This document shows, one piece after another, positions 14,736 to 24,649 of a stretch of DNA of 64,000 nucleotides. This stretch comes from Salinibacillus kushneri (GTDB lineage: Bacteria > Bacillota > Bacilli > Bacillales > Alkalibacillaceae), in contig NZ_FOHJ01000012.1 in NCBI RefSeq assembly GCF_900111405.1, positions 21,563-85,562 of the forward strand, written 5' to 3'. The notes beneath the pieces are model-generated. The model was not told the origin of the DNA. It searched no databases and saw nothing but the letters and a program-made list of their open reading frames with translations. Within the stretch, counting starts at the first letter, position 1; each line of letters starts with the position of its first letter. Made by a program: the position numbers and the translations under genes.

Positions 14736-15650
14736 TTAAGCCTTCTTCTTAGCTATATTTGCTATAAAAATTCCAATCAGAATGAGGAAAGATCCAATGA
14801 TAATACTGGGGGTTAAGTGCTCATCAAGTAGAAGCCAGCCGAAAAACATGCCAAAAACAGGAACAAGTAAGGTGGAAATCGTCGCTGTTACCATGTCAAT
14901 TATACTCAGCAGGAAAAACCAGACCGTAAAGCATAGAGCAGAAGCAAGGACACCTGTGAATAATACATAATAGATGCTCTCCCCAGTAAGATGAACAGGG
15001 TCTCCTCCTTCCACCATGAAGCTTGCAATGATAATCCCCAGTGTACCAAAAAGCATTTGATATGTATTGACTTGAAGCTGAGAAACGTCAAGAAGTTTTA
15101 AGCGGTAATAGACATTGGAGGCTCCCCATGATATGGCTGCTACAACAATCAATAACTCACCAAAAATAATGCGGGAATTTTGGTTCATCCAAATATCCCA
15201 GCCAAGGATCGTTAACAAGCCCAGTAAACCTATACCAAGTCCAATCATTTTCATCCGGGGTATTCTTTCTTGTAAAAACTTAGTAGCTAGTAAACTACTC
15301 CAAATAGGCATGGAGTATAACAGAACGGAAGATTTACCAGCATCAACAAATCGTAAACCATACATAACAAATAAAAAAACAATACTTGTTTGCAGAATTC
15401 CTGCCACTAGTAGGTGTCCCCATTTATCTTTTGGAGGCAATCCTATTTTCATCACGGATAAAACAACCAGCATGGTGAGGGTACCGGTTCCAAAACGAAA
15501 AGCCGAAAACGTAAATGGCCCCATATAGTTTAAGGCTTCCTTCATTAGAATCCACGCATAGCCCCAGATTAAGGTAATGCAAAGAATAAGTAACCCAATC
15601 GTCCCTTTATTTTTATGCAGAAATGTCCTAAAACGAGATAGATTTTCCAT
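14736..15650 (-). CDS. EamA/DMT-family exporter
   Basis: The ATG at 15650 has GGGAG upstream, so the extra 12 residues of the longer frame are dropped. The product has about 304 residues and ten predicted membrane helices in two EamA repeats (first GLLILCITLIWGYAWILMKE, second IVVAAISWGASNVYYRLK). The family exports amino acids, purines or other small metabolites; the substrate cannot be told. The glycines and the WG..W motif at the first helix of each repeat are intact. Confidence 0.85.
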   Translation of the reverse strand: MENLSRFRTFLHKNKGTIGLLILCITLIWGYAWILMKEALNYMGPFTFSAFRFGTGTLTMLVVLSVMKIGLPPKDKWGHLLVAGILQTSIVFLFVMYGLRFVDAGKSSVLLYSMPIWSSLLATKFLQERIPRMKMIGLGIGLLGLLTILGWDIWMNQNSRIIFGELLIVVAAISWGASNVYYRLKLLDVSQLQVNTYQMLFGTLGIIIASFMVEGGDPVHLTGESIYYVLFTGVLASALCFTVWFFLLSIIDMVTATISTLLVPVFGMFFGWLLLDEHLTPSIIIGSFLILIGIFIANIAKKKA

Positions 15651-15763
15651 ATTCACTTCTCCCAAACGAATCTTACTGACATACAAATGATAACGGTGAA
15701 TAGTATAACATATCGTCCCTTTATTTTTCGTCTATATTATGGATAACTTACGGAGGAGTTAAT

Positions 15764-16792
15764 ATGGTGAAGGATTATAAGAAAGCTTTATTAATTGGTA
15801 GTTTGGTTCTTCTATGCTTAATCACTGTTGCTTGTGAGGATCATCCATTCTTTACGAATTCTACTACCAAAGAGAAAAAAGATAACAATTCGCCGGAATC
15901 TCTAAATAATAGACAGTCACAGCGTGAAGTCGACGAAGAAACAGAACCTTCAGCTCTACAGGTGCCAGCCTATACCCATGTGGAAAGACCGGAGCATTTT
16001 TATATCCAAATTGAACCAAATTTATTAGAACCTGTCTCTCTTAATAAGGCTTTCGAAACATTTCAATCACTGGAAAAGGCTACTAAAAAGGAAGTGAAAA
16101 AGGAATTATCCGAGCTTGGCTTTCCTGACAAACAAAAGCTGGACAACCCAGGTGCTCAACTGAATGAAAATGAGTTATCATTAGTTTACTATGCCCTTAC
16201 AAAAGTGAAAAACAATCAATATCAAAATTGGTTTAACGTAGAAGAGAGTGAAGGCTTCCTCTTTGGAGGACTTTACGAATATACACATGGTGCTGTACAA
16301 GTTGATTACGTGACTGATCCGGAAACCAAAGAAGCTATCTTTGAGCATTACATTAAAGTAGATGATCCTTCACGTTCACAGTCCCCATCCTTTTTTATTA
16401 ATTATCTTGTTAGAGATGGCAGAGTGTATCAGATTTATGATCCAGCAACAAATTCAGCAGGGAACTTGTTTCCTTTCCCCTTTGGCATTGCGCCTACCCG
16501 TATGATTCTCCCCTATGATGTAAAGGTCGGAAATACATGGGAACAAGAAGTGAAGGTTAATGAAGAAACATATAAGATGGTTTCTGAAATTACGGGTAAA
16601 CCAAAAGATGAAATTCATGTAACCTCCTTTATTAATGGAATAGAAGGATACCCGGATAACCGCTACAAAGAAGAATATGTTTTGAAGAAAGGAATGGGCA
16701 TTCCTTATGAATACCGTTCAAATCTGACTGATAATATGGGAACAGACTTTGAATTCAAATTCGTAAAGGAACAACCCGTGCAAATTCAATAA
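15764..16792 (+). CDS. Secreted lipoprotein of unknown function
   Basis: This encodes 342 residues with a lipoprotein signal: a basic start, a hydrophobic core and the lipobox LITVAC at about 19-24, so the mature protein is lipid-anchored outside the membrane. A charged linker (25-70) precedes a folded domain with many strands, EEYVLKKGMGIPYEYRSN near the end. I see no enzyme motif. It is monocistronic, with ACGGAGGAG before the ATG. Confidence 0.75.
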   Translation: MVKDYKKALLIGSLVLLCLITVACEDHPFFTNSTTKEKKDNNSPESLNNRQSQREVDEETEPSALQVPAYTHVERPEHFYIQIEPNLLEPVSLNKAFETFQSLEKATKKEVKKELSELGFPDKQKLDNPGAQLNENELSLVYYALTKVKNNQYQNWFNVEESEGFLFGGLYEYTHGAVQVDYVTDPETKEAIFEHYIKVDDPSRSQSPSFFINYLVRDGRVYQIYDPATNSAGNLFPFPFGIAPTRMILPYDVKVGNTWEQEVKVNEETYKMVSEITGKPKDEIHVTSFINGIEGYPDNRYKEEYVLKKGMGIPYEYRSNLTDNMGTDFEFKFVKEQPVQIQ

Positions 16793-16865
16793 AGGAGAAG
16801 CTTTATCTGATATAATATTCATGTTAGTTTAAAAACACAAACCAATTTTACATTCGACATAATTC

Positions 16866-16883
16866 GGGTGGTACCTGTCACCC
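16866..16883. repeat. Short hairpin motif just before the yfmR ribosome binding site
   Basis: GGGTG-GTACCTGT-CACCC can fold into a five-bp stem 17 bases ahead of the yfmR start. It resembles short palindromes scattered between genes in Bacillaceae genomes. I see no second copy in this window. A role in yfmR expression is possible but unproven. Confidence 0.4.
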
Positions 16884-16899
16884 AAAAGGAATGATTACA

Positions 16900-18807
16900 A
16901 TGAGTTTACTAAATGTAGAAAACCTGACCAAAACATATGGAGAAAAAACCTTATTTAACCATATTTCATTCACAATAGAGGAAAATAATCGCATTGGGTT
17001 AATTGGCGTCAATGGTACCGGAAAATCTACGATGTTAAAAGTGATTGCCGGTCTTGATTCAGCGGAAGAGGGGCGTATTGACCATGCCAAGGATTTTCAT
17101 ATTGAATACCTGCCCCAAAATCCAGTTTTTAACGGTTCGGAAACCGTATTGGAATATATTTACGCTGGTGATTCTCAAATCATGCAAACCATGCGACAGT
17201 ACGAACGGGCTTTAGCCGAATTAAACGCCCAGCCGGATAACCCGGAAAAGCAGGAACAGCTTCTTATCGCCCAGCAAAAAATGGATGAACGAAATGCATG
17301 GGATGCGAATGCTGTAGCCAAAACCATATTAACACGCCTGGGAATCACTACGTTTTCTCAGTCGGTACATGATTTATCAGGTGGACAAAAGAAACGAGCT
17401 GCGATTGCCAAATCCCTCATTCAGCCTGCTGATATCCTGATTATGGACGAACCTACAAACCACTTGGATAATGAAACGATTGAATGGCTTGAGGAATATT
17501 TAGCCCAATACGAAGGTGCTTTAATTCTCGTTACCCACGATCGTTATTTTCTAAATCGCGTAACAAACCAGATTTTTGAACTCGATCAGGGGAAATTATA
17601 CCAATATGAAGGAAACTATGAGGTCTTTCTGGAAAAAAAGGCTGAGAGAGAAGAGCAAGCAGAGCTTAATGAACAAAAACGACAAAATACACTCAGACGG
17701 GAGTTGGCCTGGTTACGTCGAGGTGCCAAGGCGCGCTCAACAAAACAGAAGGCCCGAAAGCAAAGAATAGAAGAACTTAAAAATCAAGAGTCTCATCAAA
17801 CCAATCATTCATTTGATATAGAATTGCGTACATCAAGACTTGGAAAACAAGTCATCGAATTAGAATCTGTTTCAAAGGGGTTTAAAGACAAAGCTTTATT
17901 AAAGGATTTTAGCTTCCTCATTACACCAAATGACCGAATCGGTATTATTGGAGCAAACGGCAGCGGAAAAACTACACTTCTAAACATGATGGCAGGACGC
18001 ATACAACCAGATGAGGGTGATATTGATATTGGTAAAACGGTAAAGATTGGCTACTATACACAAGAAAATATAGACTTGGATGAAAACCTGCGAGTTATCG
18101 AATATATTAAGCAAAGCGCTGAAGTAATCCAAACATCAAATGGAGACTTTATAACAGCTGAACAAATGCTTGAACGATTTTTATTCCCAAGAAATATGCA
18201 ATGGACCTATATTTACCGACTTTCCGGCGGAGAGCAGAGACGACTATATTTATTAAGTATACTCATGAGTGAGCCAAATGTATTGTTCCTGGACGAGCCT
18301 ACCAATGATCTGGATATTCAAACCTTGTCGATTTTGGAAAACTATTTAGATGAATTTCCTGGAGTTGTCATTACTGTATCCCATGACCGTTACTTTCTTG
18401 ACCGATCAGTTAATCGTTTACTGTCATTTGAAGGAAACGGACAAGTTCGTGTATTCTATGGAAGCTACTCAGAATATATGGACTTAAAGAAGGAAGAGAA
18501 GCAACAAGAAGAAAAAATGAAGAAAGAAGAAGTAAAAGAAACCCAGGTATCGAAGCCTAAGAAACAGAAAAAGAAAAAGTTATCCTATAAAGAACAAAAA
18601 GAATGGGAAACAATAGAAGATCGTATTACCGAACTAGAAGAGCGAATAGAAGAAGTACAAACTGAAATTGAGCAGGCTGGAAGCGATGTAGAAAAAGCCC
18701 AGCGTCTGTTTGAAGATCAACAGCAGGTGGAAAAAGAGTTAGAAGAAGCCATGGAACGTTGGGAAGAGTTATCTTTACTCGTTGAAGAATTGGAGCAAAA
18801 TCAATAA
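16900..18807 (+). CDS. yfmR: ABC-F translation factor YfmR/Uup
   Basis: About 635 residues, starting at the ATG at 16900 with AAAGGA upstream. Two ATPase domains: first P-loop GVNGTGKST (near 34) with signature LSGGQKKRAA and Walker B ILIMDEPTNHLD; second P-loop GANGSGKTT with LSGGEQRRL and VLFLDEPTNDLD. Between them is the arginine-rich linker (REL-AWLRRGAKARSTKQKAR). The C-terminus is a long coiled coil (about 540-638), which marks the Uup/YfmR group. YfmR helps ribosomes that stall at prolines, together with EF-P. There is no membrane domain, so it is not a transporter. Confidence 0.88.
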   Translation: MSLLNVENLTKTYGEKTLFNHISFTIEENNRIGLIGVNGTGKSTMLKVIAGLDSAEEGRIDHAKDFHIEYLPQNPVFNGSETVLEYIYAGDSQIMQTMRQYERALAELNAQPDNPEKQEQLLIAQQKMDERNAWDANAVAKTILTRLGITTFSQSVHDLSGGQKKRAAIAKSLIQPADILIMDEPTNHLDNETIEWLEEYLAQYEGALILVTHDRYFLNRVTNQIFELDQGKLYQYEGNYEVFLEKKAEREEQAELNEQKRQNTLRRELAWLRRGAKARSTKQKARKQRIEELKNQESHQTNHSFDIELRTSRLGKQVIELESVSKGFKDKALLKDFSFLITPNDRIGIIGANGSGKTTLLNMMAGRIQPDEGDIDIGKTVKIGYYTQENIDLDENLRVIEYIKQSAEVIQTSNGDFITAEQMLERFLFPRNMQWTYIYRLSGGEQRRLYLLSILMSEPNVLFLDEPTNDLDIQTLSILENYLDEFPGVVITVSHDRYFLDRSVNRLLSFEGNGQVRVFYGSYSEYMDLKKEEKQQEEKMKKEEVKETQVSKPKKQKKKKLSYKEQKEWETIEDRITELEERIEEVQTEIEQAGSDVEKAQRLFEDQQQVEKELEEAMERWEELSLLVEELEQNQ

Positions 18808-18834
18808 ATAGCTCAAAGCTTTGTCTTTATCTTA

Positions 18835-19014
18835 GGCTCTGTTGACCATAGGTGTTGATTTCCGTTCCAGTGTGCTCGTTTTCCGCGGGCTGTCCGGAAG
18901 TCTCCTCGGCATAGGTCTGCATGGTCTCCCGTATGTCGCTCTTCCCGCAAGAGTCTCGCGCACTTCCACTCCGATCAATTGGTGGAAAAATCAACAATAA
19001 AATTTAACACAGCC
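18835..19014. mobile_element. 180-bp MITE-like element with 8-bp target duplication
   Basis: The element is bounded by perfect 8-bp direct repeats TTATCTTA at 18827-18834 and 19015-19022. Its ends are imperfect inverted repeats: GGCTCTGTTGACC at the left and, read inward on the other strand, GGCTGTGTTAAA at the right; both ends then carry TGTTGATTT. The interior is GC-rich (TTTCCGCGGGC, CCGGAAGTCTCC, GAGTCTCGCGCACTTCC) and codes for nothing. Insertion has pushed the yfmR terminator 217 bases away from the gene. The 8-bp duplication fits IS6 or ISL3 type transposases acting in trans. Confidence 0.75.
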
Positions 19015-19023
19015 TTATCTTAA

Positions 19024-19054
19024 GTATACCGGAAGAAGCCGGTATGCTTTTTTT
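19024..19054 (+). terminator. Intrinsic terminator of yfmR, displaced by the MITE
   Basis: ATACCGG-AAGAAG-CCGGTAT is followed by GCTTTTTTTATTTT. It lies right after the 3' target duplication of the MITE. Confidence 0.85.
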
Positions 19055-19192
19055 ATTTTAATAATAGTTCGTTTTGAAATTTTCGTATTTACAGATTTTT
19101 CACGAAGCGGAGCTACAATCAGAATATTTAAAATGCCTTTGTCACATTTTCATCAAATTCGTCACAATTTCGTTGATTTCTTATGAACTTTT

Positions 19193-19208
19193 TGTGAAAT
19201 GAATCACT
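19193..19208 (+). promoter_or_regulatory. Fnr/Rex-like dyad upstream of qoxA
   Basis: TGTGA-AATGAA-TCACT matches the spaced dyad described for Bacillus Fnr (TGTGA-N6-TCACT), and also resembles a Rex box (TTGTGAA...TTCACAA) on its left arm. It lies 120 bases before the qoxA start, near TTGAGA and TAAAAT promoter-like hexamers (about 19215-19240). Oxygen or redox control of the oxidase would make sense; binding is not shown. Confidence 0.45.
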
Positions 19209-19327
19209 TTTTCTTGAGAAACACCATACGGCTAAAATAACATTAACAGTATAGAGATAGTGATTCCTATCACACCTACTAAAAAATCAAGTCCATTGAT
19301 TCAGTTTAAATAGAAAGGGGTAGCTTC

Positions 19328-20197
19328 ATGAAAATGAAATGGGCTTTCCTAACGATTGTATTTACTGCTTTTTCGATATTGTCAGGCTGTGATTTGCTCG
19401 TTTTAGATCCTAAAGGACCTCAAGCTGAAACACAAGCTGATGTTATCAAATTATCCATTGGTATTATGTCTGTCATTGTTGTTGTCGTGTTTGCGATTTT
19501 GATATATATACTCGTGAAATATCGTGCTTCCAAACAACCAGATGATTATGAACCACCTCACATTGAGGGAAACCCGATTGTAGAAACGATTATTGTCGCT
19601 GTTCCTATTTTAATTGTGACATTTCTCTCCATTGTATCGGTTCAAAGTAACTATGCTGTAGAATCAGCACCTACAGGATATGAAGAAAAAGAACCGCTGG
19701 TAATCTATGCGTCATCTTCCAATTGGAAATGGCATTTTAGTTATCCAGAGCAGGATATTGAAACGGTCAATTATTTATATATCCCAACTGATCGCCCACT
19801 GGAATTCAGACTTTATTCCTATGGTCCAATCACCAGCTTTTGGATACCTCAATTAGGCGGACAAAAATACGCCATGGCTGACATGATTACTACCTTGCAC
19901 TTGGCGGCTGATGTTCCCGGTGAATATATGGGACGAAACGCAAACTTCAGTGGTAAAGGATTTGCGAAAAATACATTTAATGTTAAAGCCGTATCACAAG
20001 ATGATTTTGATGAATGGGTAGATGAGGTGAAAGAAACAGCTGATCCTATAACAGAAGAACGTTTTGATGAATTATTGGAACCAGGTCACTTAGGTCAGTT
20101 AACGTTTAATGGAACACATTTAGATTTTATGCCTCCTCCTATGAAACACGGATCCTCAATGGAAGAGGGAGACCATGAAGAGATGAACATGGAATAA
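19328..20197 (+). CDS. qoxA: Quinol oxidase aa3 subunit II
   Basis: This encodes 289 residues with a lipoprotein signal ending in ILSGC (about 17-21) and two membrane helices (about 41-66 and 84-107). The periplasm-facing cupredoxin domain follows (SNWKWHFSYPEQ, AMADMITTLHLAAD). The CuA-binding cysteines of cytochrome c oxidases are absent, as expected for a quinol-oxidising enzyme. The C-terminal tail is acidic with Met and His (PPMKHGSSMEEGDHEEMNME). First gene of qoxABCD, with AAAGGGG upstream. Confidence 0.95.
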   Translation: MKMKWAFLTIVFTAFSILSGCDLLVLDPKGPQAETQADVIKLSIGIMSVIVVVVFAILIYILVKYRASKQPDDYEPPHIEGNPIVETIIVAVPILIVTFLSIVSVQSNYAVESAPTGYEEKEPLVIYASSSNWKWHFSYPEQDIETVNYLYIPTDRPLEFRLYSYGPITSFWIPQLGGQKYAMADMITTLHLAADVPGEYMGRNANFSGKGFAKNTFNVKAVSQDDFDEWVDEVKETADPITEERFDELLEPGHLGQLTFNGTHLDFMPPPMKHGSSMEEGDHEEMNME

Positions 20198-20277
20198 CGT
20201 TTGATTTTCATATATTACAAGTATTATCACCTATTGATGAAAGACATTTATGATATTTACTGAAAGGAGAAATTAGG

Positions 20278-22227
20278 ATGGAGTTCTTTGAACGTTTTGC
20301 AATACCTCATCCTAGTCCTGCCATATATGCATCGATGGTAGCAATTGGTCTAACTGTCATTGCGATTATAGTAGGTCTAACCTATTTTAAAAAATGGGGA
20401 TATCTTTGGCGTGAATGGATAACAACTGTGGACCATAAACGCATTGGGATTATGTATTTGATATCCGCATTACTTATGTTGTTCCGTGGTGGAGTCGATG
20501 CAATTATGATGCGTGCCCAGCTTGCTGTACCTGAAAACACGCTACTCGATTCCCAGCATTACAACGAAATCTTCTCAACACACGGAGTTGTCATGATTAT
20601 CTTTATGGCGATGCCGTTTATCATAGCTTTAATGAACTATATTGTACCTTTACAGATTGGTGCAAGAGATGTTGCGTTTCCAAGACTAAACGCGCTAAGC
20701 TTCTGGCTCTTTTTCATGGGAGCTATGCTGTTTAATATCTCATTTGTCATTGGAGGTTCACCTGACGCTGGCTGGACTTCATATTTCCCACTAGCCGGTA
20801 ATGAGTTCAGTAAATCTGTTGGAACGAACTATTATATGATTGCCATTCAGATTGCAGGTCTTGGTACACTGATGACCGGAATTAACTTTATTGCTACAAT
20901 TCTTAAAATGAGAGCACCTGGCATGACACTTATGAAAATGCCAATGTTTACCTGGTCAGCGCTAATTACAAACATTATTATTGTGTTCGCTTTTCCAGTG
21001 TTAACCGTGGCTCTTGCAATGGGTACCATGGATCGTTTATTTGCTACCCACTTCTTTACAACCGGTAATGGTGGTATGGATATGCTTTGGGCTAACCTTT
21101 TCTGGGTTTGGGGACATCCTGAAGTTTATATCTTAATTCTGCCTGCATTTGGTGTTTATAGTGAGGTAATCCCAACCTTTGCAAGACGAAATCTATATGG
21201 TTACAGATCTATGGTTTGGTCCATGGTAATTATTTGCCTATTATCCTTCTTAGTCTGGGTTCACCACTTCTTTACCATGGGTCAAGGTGCACTAGTCAAC
21301 AGTATTTTCTCCATCACAACGATGGCAATTGCCGTACCAACAGGAATTAAAATCTTTAACTGGTTATTTACCTTATGGAAAGGAAAGATTCGGATTACAA
21401 CTCCGATGCTTTACTCCCTGTTATTTATCCCGATCTTTACCATCGGTGGTGTAACAGGTGTTATGCTTGCGATGTCAGCAGCAGACTATCAGTATCATAA
21501 TACGATGTTCCTTGTTGCTCACTTCCACTTAGTGATCATTCCAGGAGTTGTATTTGCCATGCTTGCTGGTCTTACGTACTGGTGGCCGAAAATGTTTGGC
21601 TTTATGCTTAACGAAAGAATTGGAAAATGGGCAGCATGGTTGATTGGTATTGGTACATGTGTAGCCTTCTTCCCAATGTTTATTTCAGGACTTGATGGGC
21701 AGGCACGACGCATGTTTACCTATTCTGAAGCAACTGGATTCGGCATTTGGAACATGATTGCCTTTTTCGGAGCCATTATGCTTGCAGTAGGATTTGTGCT
21801 AATTGTTTACAACATCTATTACAGTACACGATACGCATCCAGAGATATCCCTGCAGATCCATGGGATGCACGTTCTTTAGAATGGGCTACACATAGTCCG
21901 GTTCCAGAATATAACTTTGCGATTACACCAGATGTTAACTCTCGCGATGCATTCTGGAATCATAAGAAAAACAATCAAAAGCTGTTTAAAGGCGACTACC
22001 AGGAAATTCACATGCCAAATAACAGTGGCGTTCCGTTTATTATGAGCGCACTCTTCTTCGTGTTCGGTTTTGCGATGGTCTTTAGCGTATGGATTCTGGC
22101 CATTATCTCAGCAATTGGTATCTTTGCTTGTATGGGTCACCGTTCACTGGAAAAGGATCATGGTCACCACCTGTCTGTAGACCACATTAAGGAGACTGAA
22201 GAAAAATTAGGGGGGGCTAACTCATGA
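20278..22227 (+). CDS. qoxB: Quinol oxidase aa3 subunit I
   Basis: This encodes 649 residues and about 14 membrane helices. It holds the haem-copper core: the first haem-ligand region ([20 protein letters not shown]), the CuB ligands [10 protein letters not shown] and [10 protein letters not shown], and the haem ligands in [14 protein letters not shown]. It reduces oxygen to water and pumps protons, taking electrons from menaquinol through subunit II. It begins 80 bases after qoxA with AAAGGAG and overlaps qoxC by four bases (ATGA). Confidence 0.97.
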   Translation: MEFFERFAIPHPSPAIYASMVAIGLTVIAIIVGLTYFKKWGYLWREWITTVDHKRIGIMYLISALLMLFRGGVDAIMMRAQLAVPENTLLDSQHYNEIFSTHGVVMIIFMAMPFIIALMNYIVPLQIGARDVAFPRLNALSFWLFFMGAMLFNISFVIGGSPDAGWTSYFPLAGNEFSKSVGTNYYMIAIQIAGLGTLMTGINFIATILKMRAPGMTLMKMPMFTWSALITNIIIVFAFPVLTVALAMGTMDRLFATHFFTTGNGGMDMLWANLFWVWGHPEVYILILPAFGVYSEVIPTFARRNLYGYRSMVWSMVIICLLSFLVWVHHFFTMGQGALVNSIFSITTMAIAVPTGIKIFNWLFTLWKGKIRITTPMLYSLLFIPIFTIGGVTGVMLAMSAADYQYHNTMFLVAHFHLVIIPGVVFAMLAGLTYWWPKMFGFMLNERIGKWAAWLIGIGTCVAFFPMFISGLDGQARRMFTYSEATGFGIWNMIAFFGAIMLAVGFVLIVYNIYYSTRYASRDIPADPWDARSLEWATHSPVPEYNFAITPDVNSRDAFWNHKKNNQKLFKGDYQEIHMPNNSGVPFIMSALFFVFGFAMVFSVWILAIISAIGIFACMGHRSLEKDHGHHLSVDHIKETEEKLGGANS

Positions 22228-22820
22228 ATAACGATCAAACGCAGCCTCTTGAATACAGTACAGAACAAAACAATTTGAATATACTAGGATTTTGGATCTT
22301 TATTGGTGCTGAAATTATGCTGTTTGCAACGCTCTTTGCCTCCTACTTCCTGCTCGAAAATCGTACAGGAGGTGGGCCAGCAGGAGAGGAGATTTTTACG
22401 ATCTCCCCTGTTATGCTGGAAACATTCATTCTATTAACAAGCAGCTTCACCATCGGTTTGGGTGTGCATGCCATGCGATTAGGCAGACAAAAAGCGATGC
22501 AGGTATTCTTTACTGTTACGCTTCTATTAGGTCTTGCTTTTATTGGACTTGAAATCTATGAATTTACCCATTACGTCCATGAAGGTGCCGCGTTACAAAC
22601 CAGCGGCTTCACATCCATTTTGCTTACGACATTAGGCACCCACGGGGCCCATGTAACCTTTGGTCTGTTTTGGGGATTATTCATTTTGATTCAAATTAAA
22701 AAACGAGGTTTAACACCAGAAACAACCAATAAATCATTTATCTTTTCCCTGTACTGGCACTTTCTGGACGTGGTCTGGATCTTTATCTTCAGCTTCGTCT
22801 ACCTGAAAGGAATGATGTAA
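22224..22820 (+). CDS. qoxC: Quinol oxidase aa3 subunit III
   Basis: This encodes 198 residues with five membrane helices, the usual number for QoxC/Cyo[37 protein letters not shown] and [19 protein letters not shown] are the conserved subunit III motifs. Subunit III stabilises the core and helps proton uptake. The gene is coupled to qoxB and qoxD. Confidence 0.95.
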   Translation: MNNDQTQPLEYSTEQNNLNILGFWIFIGAEIMLFATLFASYFLLENRTGGGPAGEEIFTISPVMLETFILLTSSFTIGLGVHAMRLGRQKAMQVFFTVTLLLGLAFIGLEIYEFTHYVHEGAALQTSGFTSILLTTLGTHGAHVTFGLFWGLFILIQIKKRGLTPETTNKSFIFSLYWHFLDVVWIFIFSFVYLKGMM

Positions 22821-22821
22821 G

Positions 22822-23106
22822 ATGAAGGAATTATTTCCACGAAAACAATTACTTGGTTTTGTAAGCTCGCTCATCCTAACGATTGTAGCTCTTTTGGTTT
22901 ACTTCCTGGACTTTTCCTTTACAGTCGGCTTAACTATACTTCTTATTACAGCATTTACTCAAGCTGCTCTTCAATTAGTTGTATTTATGCATGCTGGAGA
23001 AACGAAGGATCGAGGAGCAATTTATACAAATATTTATTATGGGATTATCATTGCATTACTCACCATATTCGGCTCATTACTAGCCCTCGCTTGGGGATAT
23101 GTATAA
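22822..23106 (+). CDS. qoxD: Quinol oxidase aa3 subunit IV
   Basis: This encodes 94 residues with three membrane helices (LLGFVSSLILTIVALLVYFL, the second containing QAALQLVVFMHAGE, the third at the C-terminus). The QLVVFMHAG motif marks the COX4/CyoD small subunit, needed for assembly of the complex. Last gene of the operon, starting one base after the qoxC stop and followed by a strong terminator. Confidence 0.93.
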   Translation: MKELFPRKQLLGFVSSLILTIVALLVYFLDFSFTVGLTILLITAFTQAALQLVVFMHAGETKDRGAIYTNIYYGIIIALLTIFGSLLALAWGYV

Positions 23107-23110
23107 TACG

Positions 23111-23144
23111 AAAAGGAGAGCGTCACGAACGCTCTCCTTTTTAT
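23111..23144. terminator. Bidirectional terminator after qoxD
   Basis: AAAAGGAGAGCG-TCACGAA-CGCTCTCCTTTTT: a 12-bp stem with A and T runs on both sides, so it can serve both qoxABCD and the convergent gene ending at 23147. Confidence 0.92.
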
Positions 23145-23146
23145 CA

Positions 23147-23383
23147 TTATTGTTCAGTTTTTCTTACCCTATTTGTTTTTTTCTCCACTAATTCTTCAGT
23201 TATTACTAAGAATACACCCATTAGAAAAATAAACACAGCACCTATAATAGTTCCCGTTCCGATTGATACGAGAATACTGTAACGGCTTTCAAAAAGTCCG
23301 ATAGCAAATAGAATGATTCCTGCTAATAATATCAATCCGCCAGCAAATTTCACAGCGTTCAATATTTTTAGATTGGTGTTCAT
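23147..23383 (-). CDS. Small membrane protein, 78 residues
   Basis: Two membrane segments are visible (FAGGLILLAGIILFAIGLF and TGTIIGAVFIFLMGVFLVIT), followed by a basic tail KKTNRVRKTEQ that would stay in the cytosol. The family is not recognised. GGGGG lies before the ATG. It is convergent with qox and shares its terminator. Confidence 0.65.
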   Translation of the reverse strand: MNTNLKILNAVKFAGGLILLAGIILFAIGLFESRYSILVSIGTGTIIGAVFIFLMGVFLVITEELVEKKTNRVRKTEQ

Positions 23384-23543
23384 CTTTCCAACCCCCTTAT
23401 ACTATATATTATTCACTTTGTTCACAAAAACGTCAAACTTTTTTCACGTTTTTTTCAATTTTTTTATAGGATCTATGTGATAACAAAATAACAAAGGATA
23501 ATATAATGTACGGATGAAACGCTTATTTAATCATGTTAGACAT

Positions 23544-23596
23544 TAAAAAGCCCCGTCATTGCCGTAAAAGATTCGACAGTGACAGGGCTTTTTTTA
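23544..23596 (-). terminator. Terminator of the yutJ-like gene
   Basis: AAAAAGCCC-TGTCA and TGACG-GGGCTTTTT pair with a small internal mismatch region around a loop of about 20 bases. It starts at the gene's stop codon. Confidence 0.8.
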
Positions 23597-24649
23597 ATGT
23601 CGTTTGCTTAACCATAGGACCCCTGTTTTGGCTAAACGAGGAAGAAATCCTGTAAATGGCTGATTAAACATATTTCCAAATCCATCTGATTTCCCTAAAG
23701 AGCCTAATTTTCCTTTTAGTTTTATTTCAGATGGAACATCAGGTGTTGTACCTTGTAATTTATTCGCTAAAACCTCACCTATTTTTTCACCTTGCTGACC
23801 AGCAAGCTGCGCACTTGGGGAATGAACAGAGGAGGCACAATCTCCGACTACATAGACGTTTGTTTGATTGGGCACTTGAAAGTATTGATTTAATTTAATT
23901 TTTCCTTGTTCATCTTTTTCAAATGGGATATCTTCTATTAAGTGATTGGGCTTAACTCCTGCAGTCCAAATGGTAACATCACTATCAAAGCATGAACCGT
24001 TATTACAGACCTGACCTTTTTTTACATATTCCACATTTGCATGATGAACAACTTCTACATCATTTTTGGCAAACCATTCTTCCACATAGTTTTGAATTTT
24101 ACGATCAAAGGCTTTTAAAACGGAAGCACCCCGATCCAATAATCTTACGGTTAGGTCTGGTCGACTCTCTCTCACTTCAGATGCTACCTCAATTCCACTT
24201 AAGCCAGCACCAACTATGGTTACTTTGGAGTGTGCATCAAGGTTTCCTATCGCTGCACCGGCTTTTCTTGCTTTAGCAATTGTCTGTACGCTTTCCGTGT
24301 ATTCAGCTGCACCTTCAATTCCATGATAATTATCCTCGCATCCCAGGCCAATTGCCAAATAGTCATACGGAACTGAATGATCCTCCATTTTTATAACCTG
24401 ATTCTCCACATCAATTTCCTTTACTTCTCCAAACACTTTTTGAATTTGTTCGTGATTAGGAAAGTCAATCCTTACATCTTTGTCTGCTGTTGTTCCTGCT
24501 GCAATCGCATAGAATTCAGTTTTTAAGGAATGATACGGATTGCGGTCAATTAAAGTAATTTCGACATCATGCGGAAATCCACTCGTTAAGAGTTGATGGA
24601 TGATTTTTATTCCTCCATAGCCGCCGCCTAAAATGACTAACTTTTTCAT
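23594..24649 (-). CDS. yutJ: NDH-2-like FAD-dependent oxidoreductase (YutJ type)
   Basis: This encodes 351 residues. The FAD-binding fold opens with LVILGGGYGGIKI (residues 4-16), the NAD(P)H-binding fold has VTIVGAGLSGIEVA (near 143), and the FAD-ribityl motif is VYVVGDCASS (near 267). CNNGSCFDSD near 213 is a CxxxxC pair specific to this group. This type II NADH dehydrogenase group passes electrons from NADH to quinone at the membrane surface; the nearby aa3 oxidase would complete the chain. The C-terminal membrane-anchoring helix of classical Ndh is short here, so the quinone step is less sure. Confidence 0.85.
   Translation of the reverse strand: MKKLVILGGGYGGIKIIHQLLTSGFPHDVEITLIDRNPYHSLKTEFYAIAAGTTADKDVRIDFPNHEQIQKVFGEVKEIDVENQVIKMEDHSVPYDYLAIGLGCEDNYHGIEGAAEYTESVQTIAKARKAGAAIGNLDAHSKVTIVGAGLSGIEVASEVRESRPDLTVRLLDRGASVLKAFDRKIQNYVEEWFAKNDVEVVHHANVEYVKKGQVCNNGSCFDSDVTIWTAGVKPNHLIEDIPFEKDEQGKIKLNQYFQVPNQTNVYVVGDCASSVHSPSAQLAGQQGEKIGEVLANKLQGTTPDVPSEIKLKGKLGSLGKSDGFGNMFNQPFTGFLPRLAKTGVLWLSKRH

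Noticed and set aside
18835..19014. A riboswitch or small RNA gene
   Set aside because: The target duplication and inverted ends show it is an insertion. No promoter or conserved RNA motif is seen.
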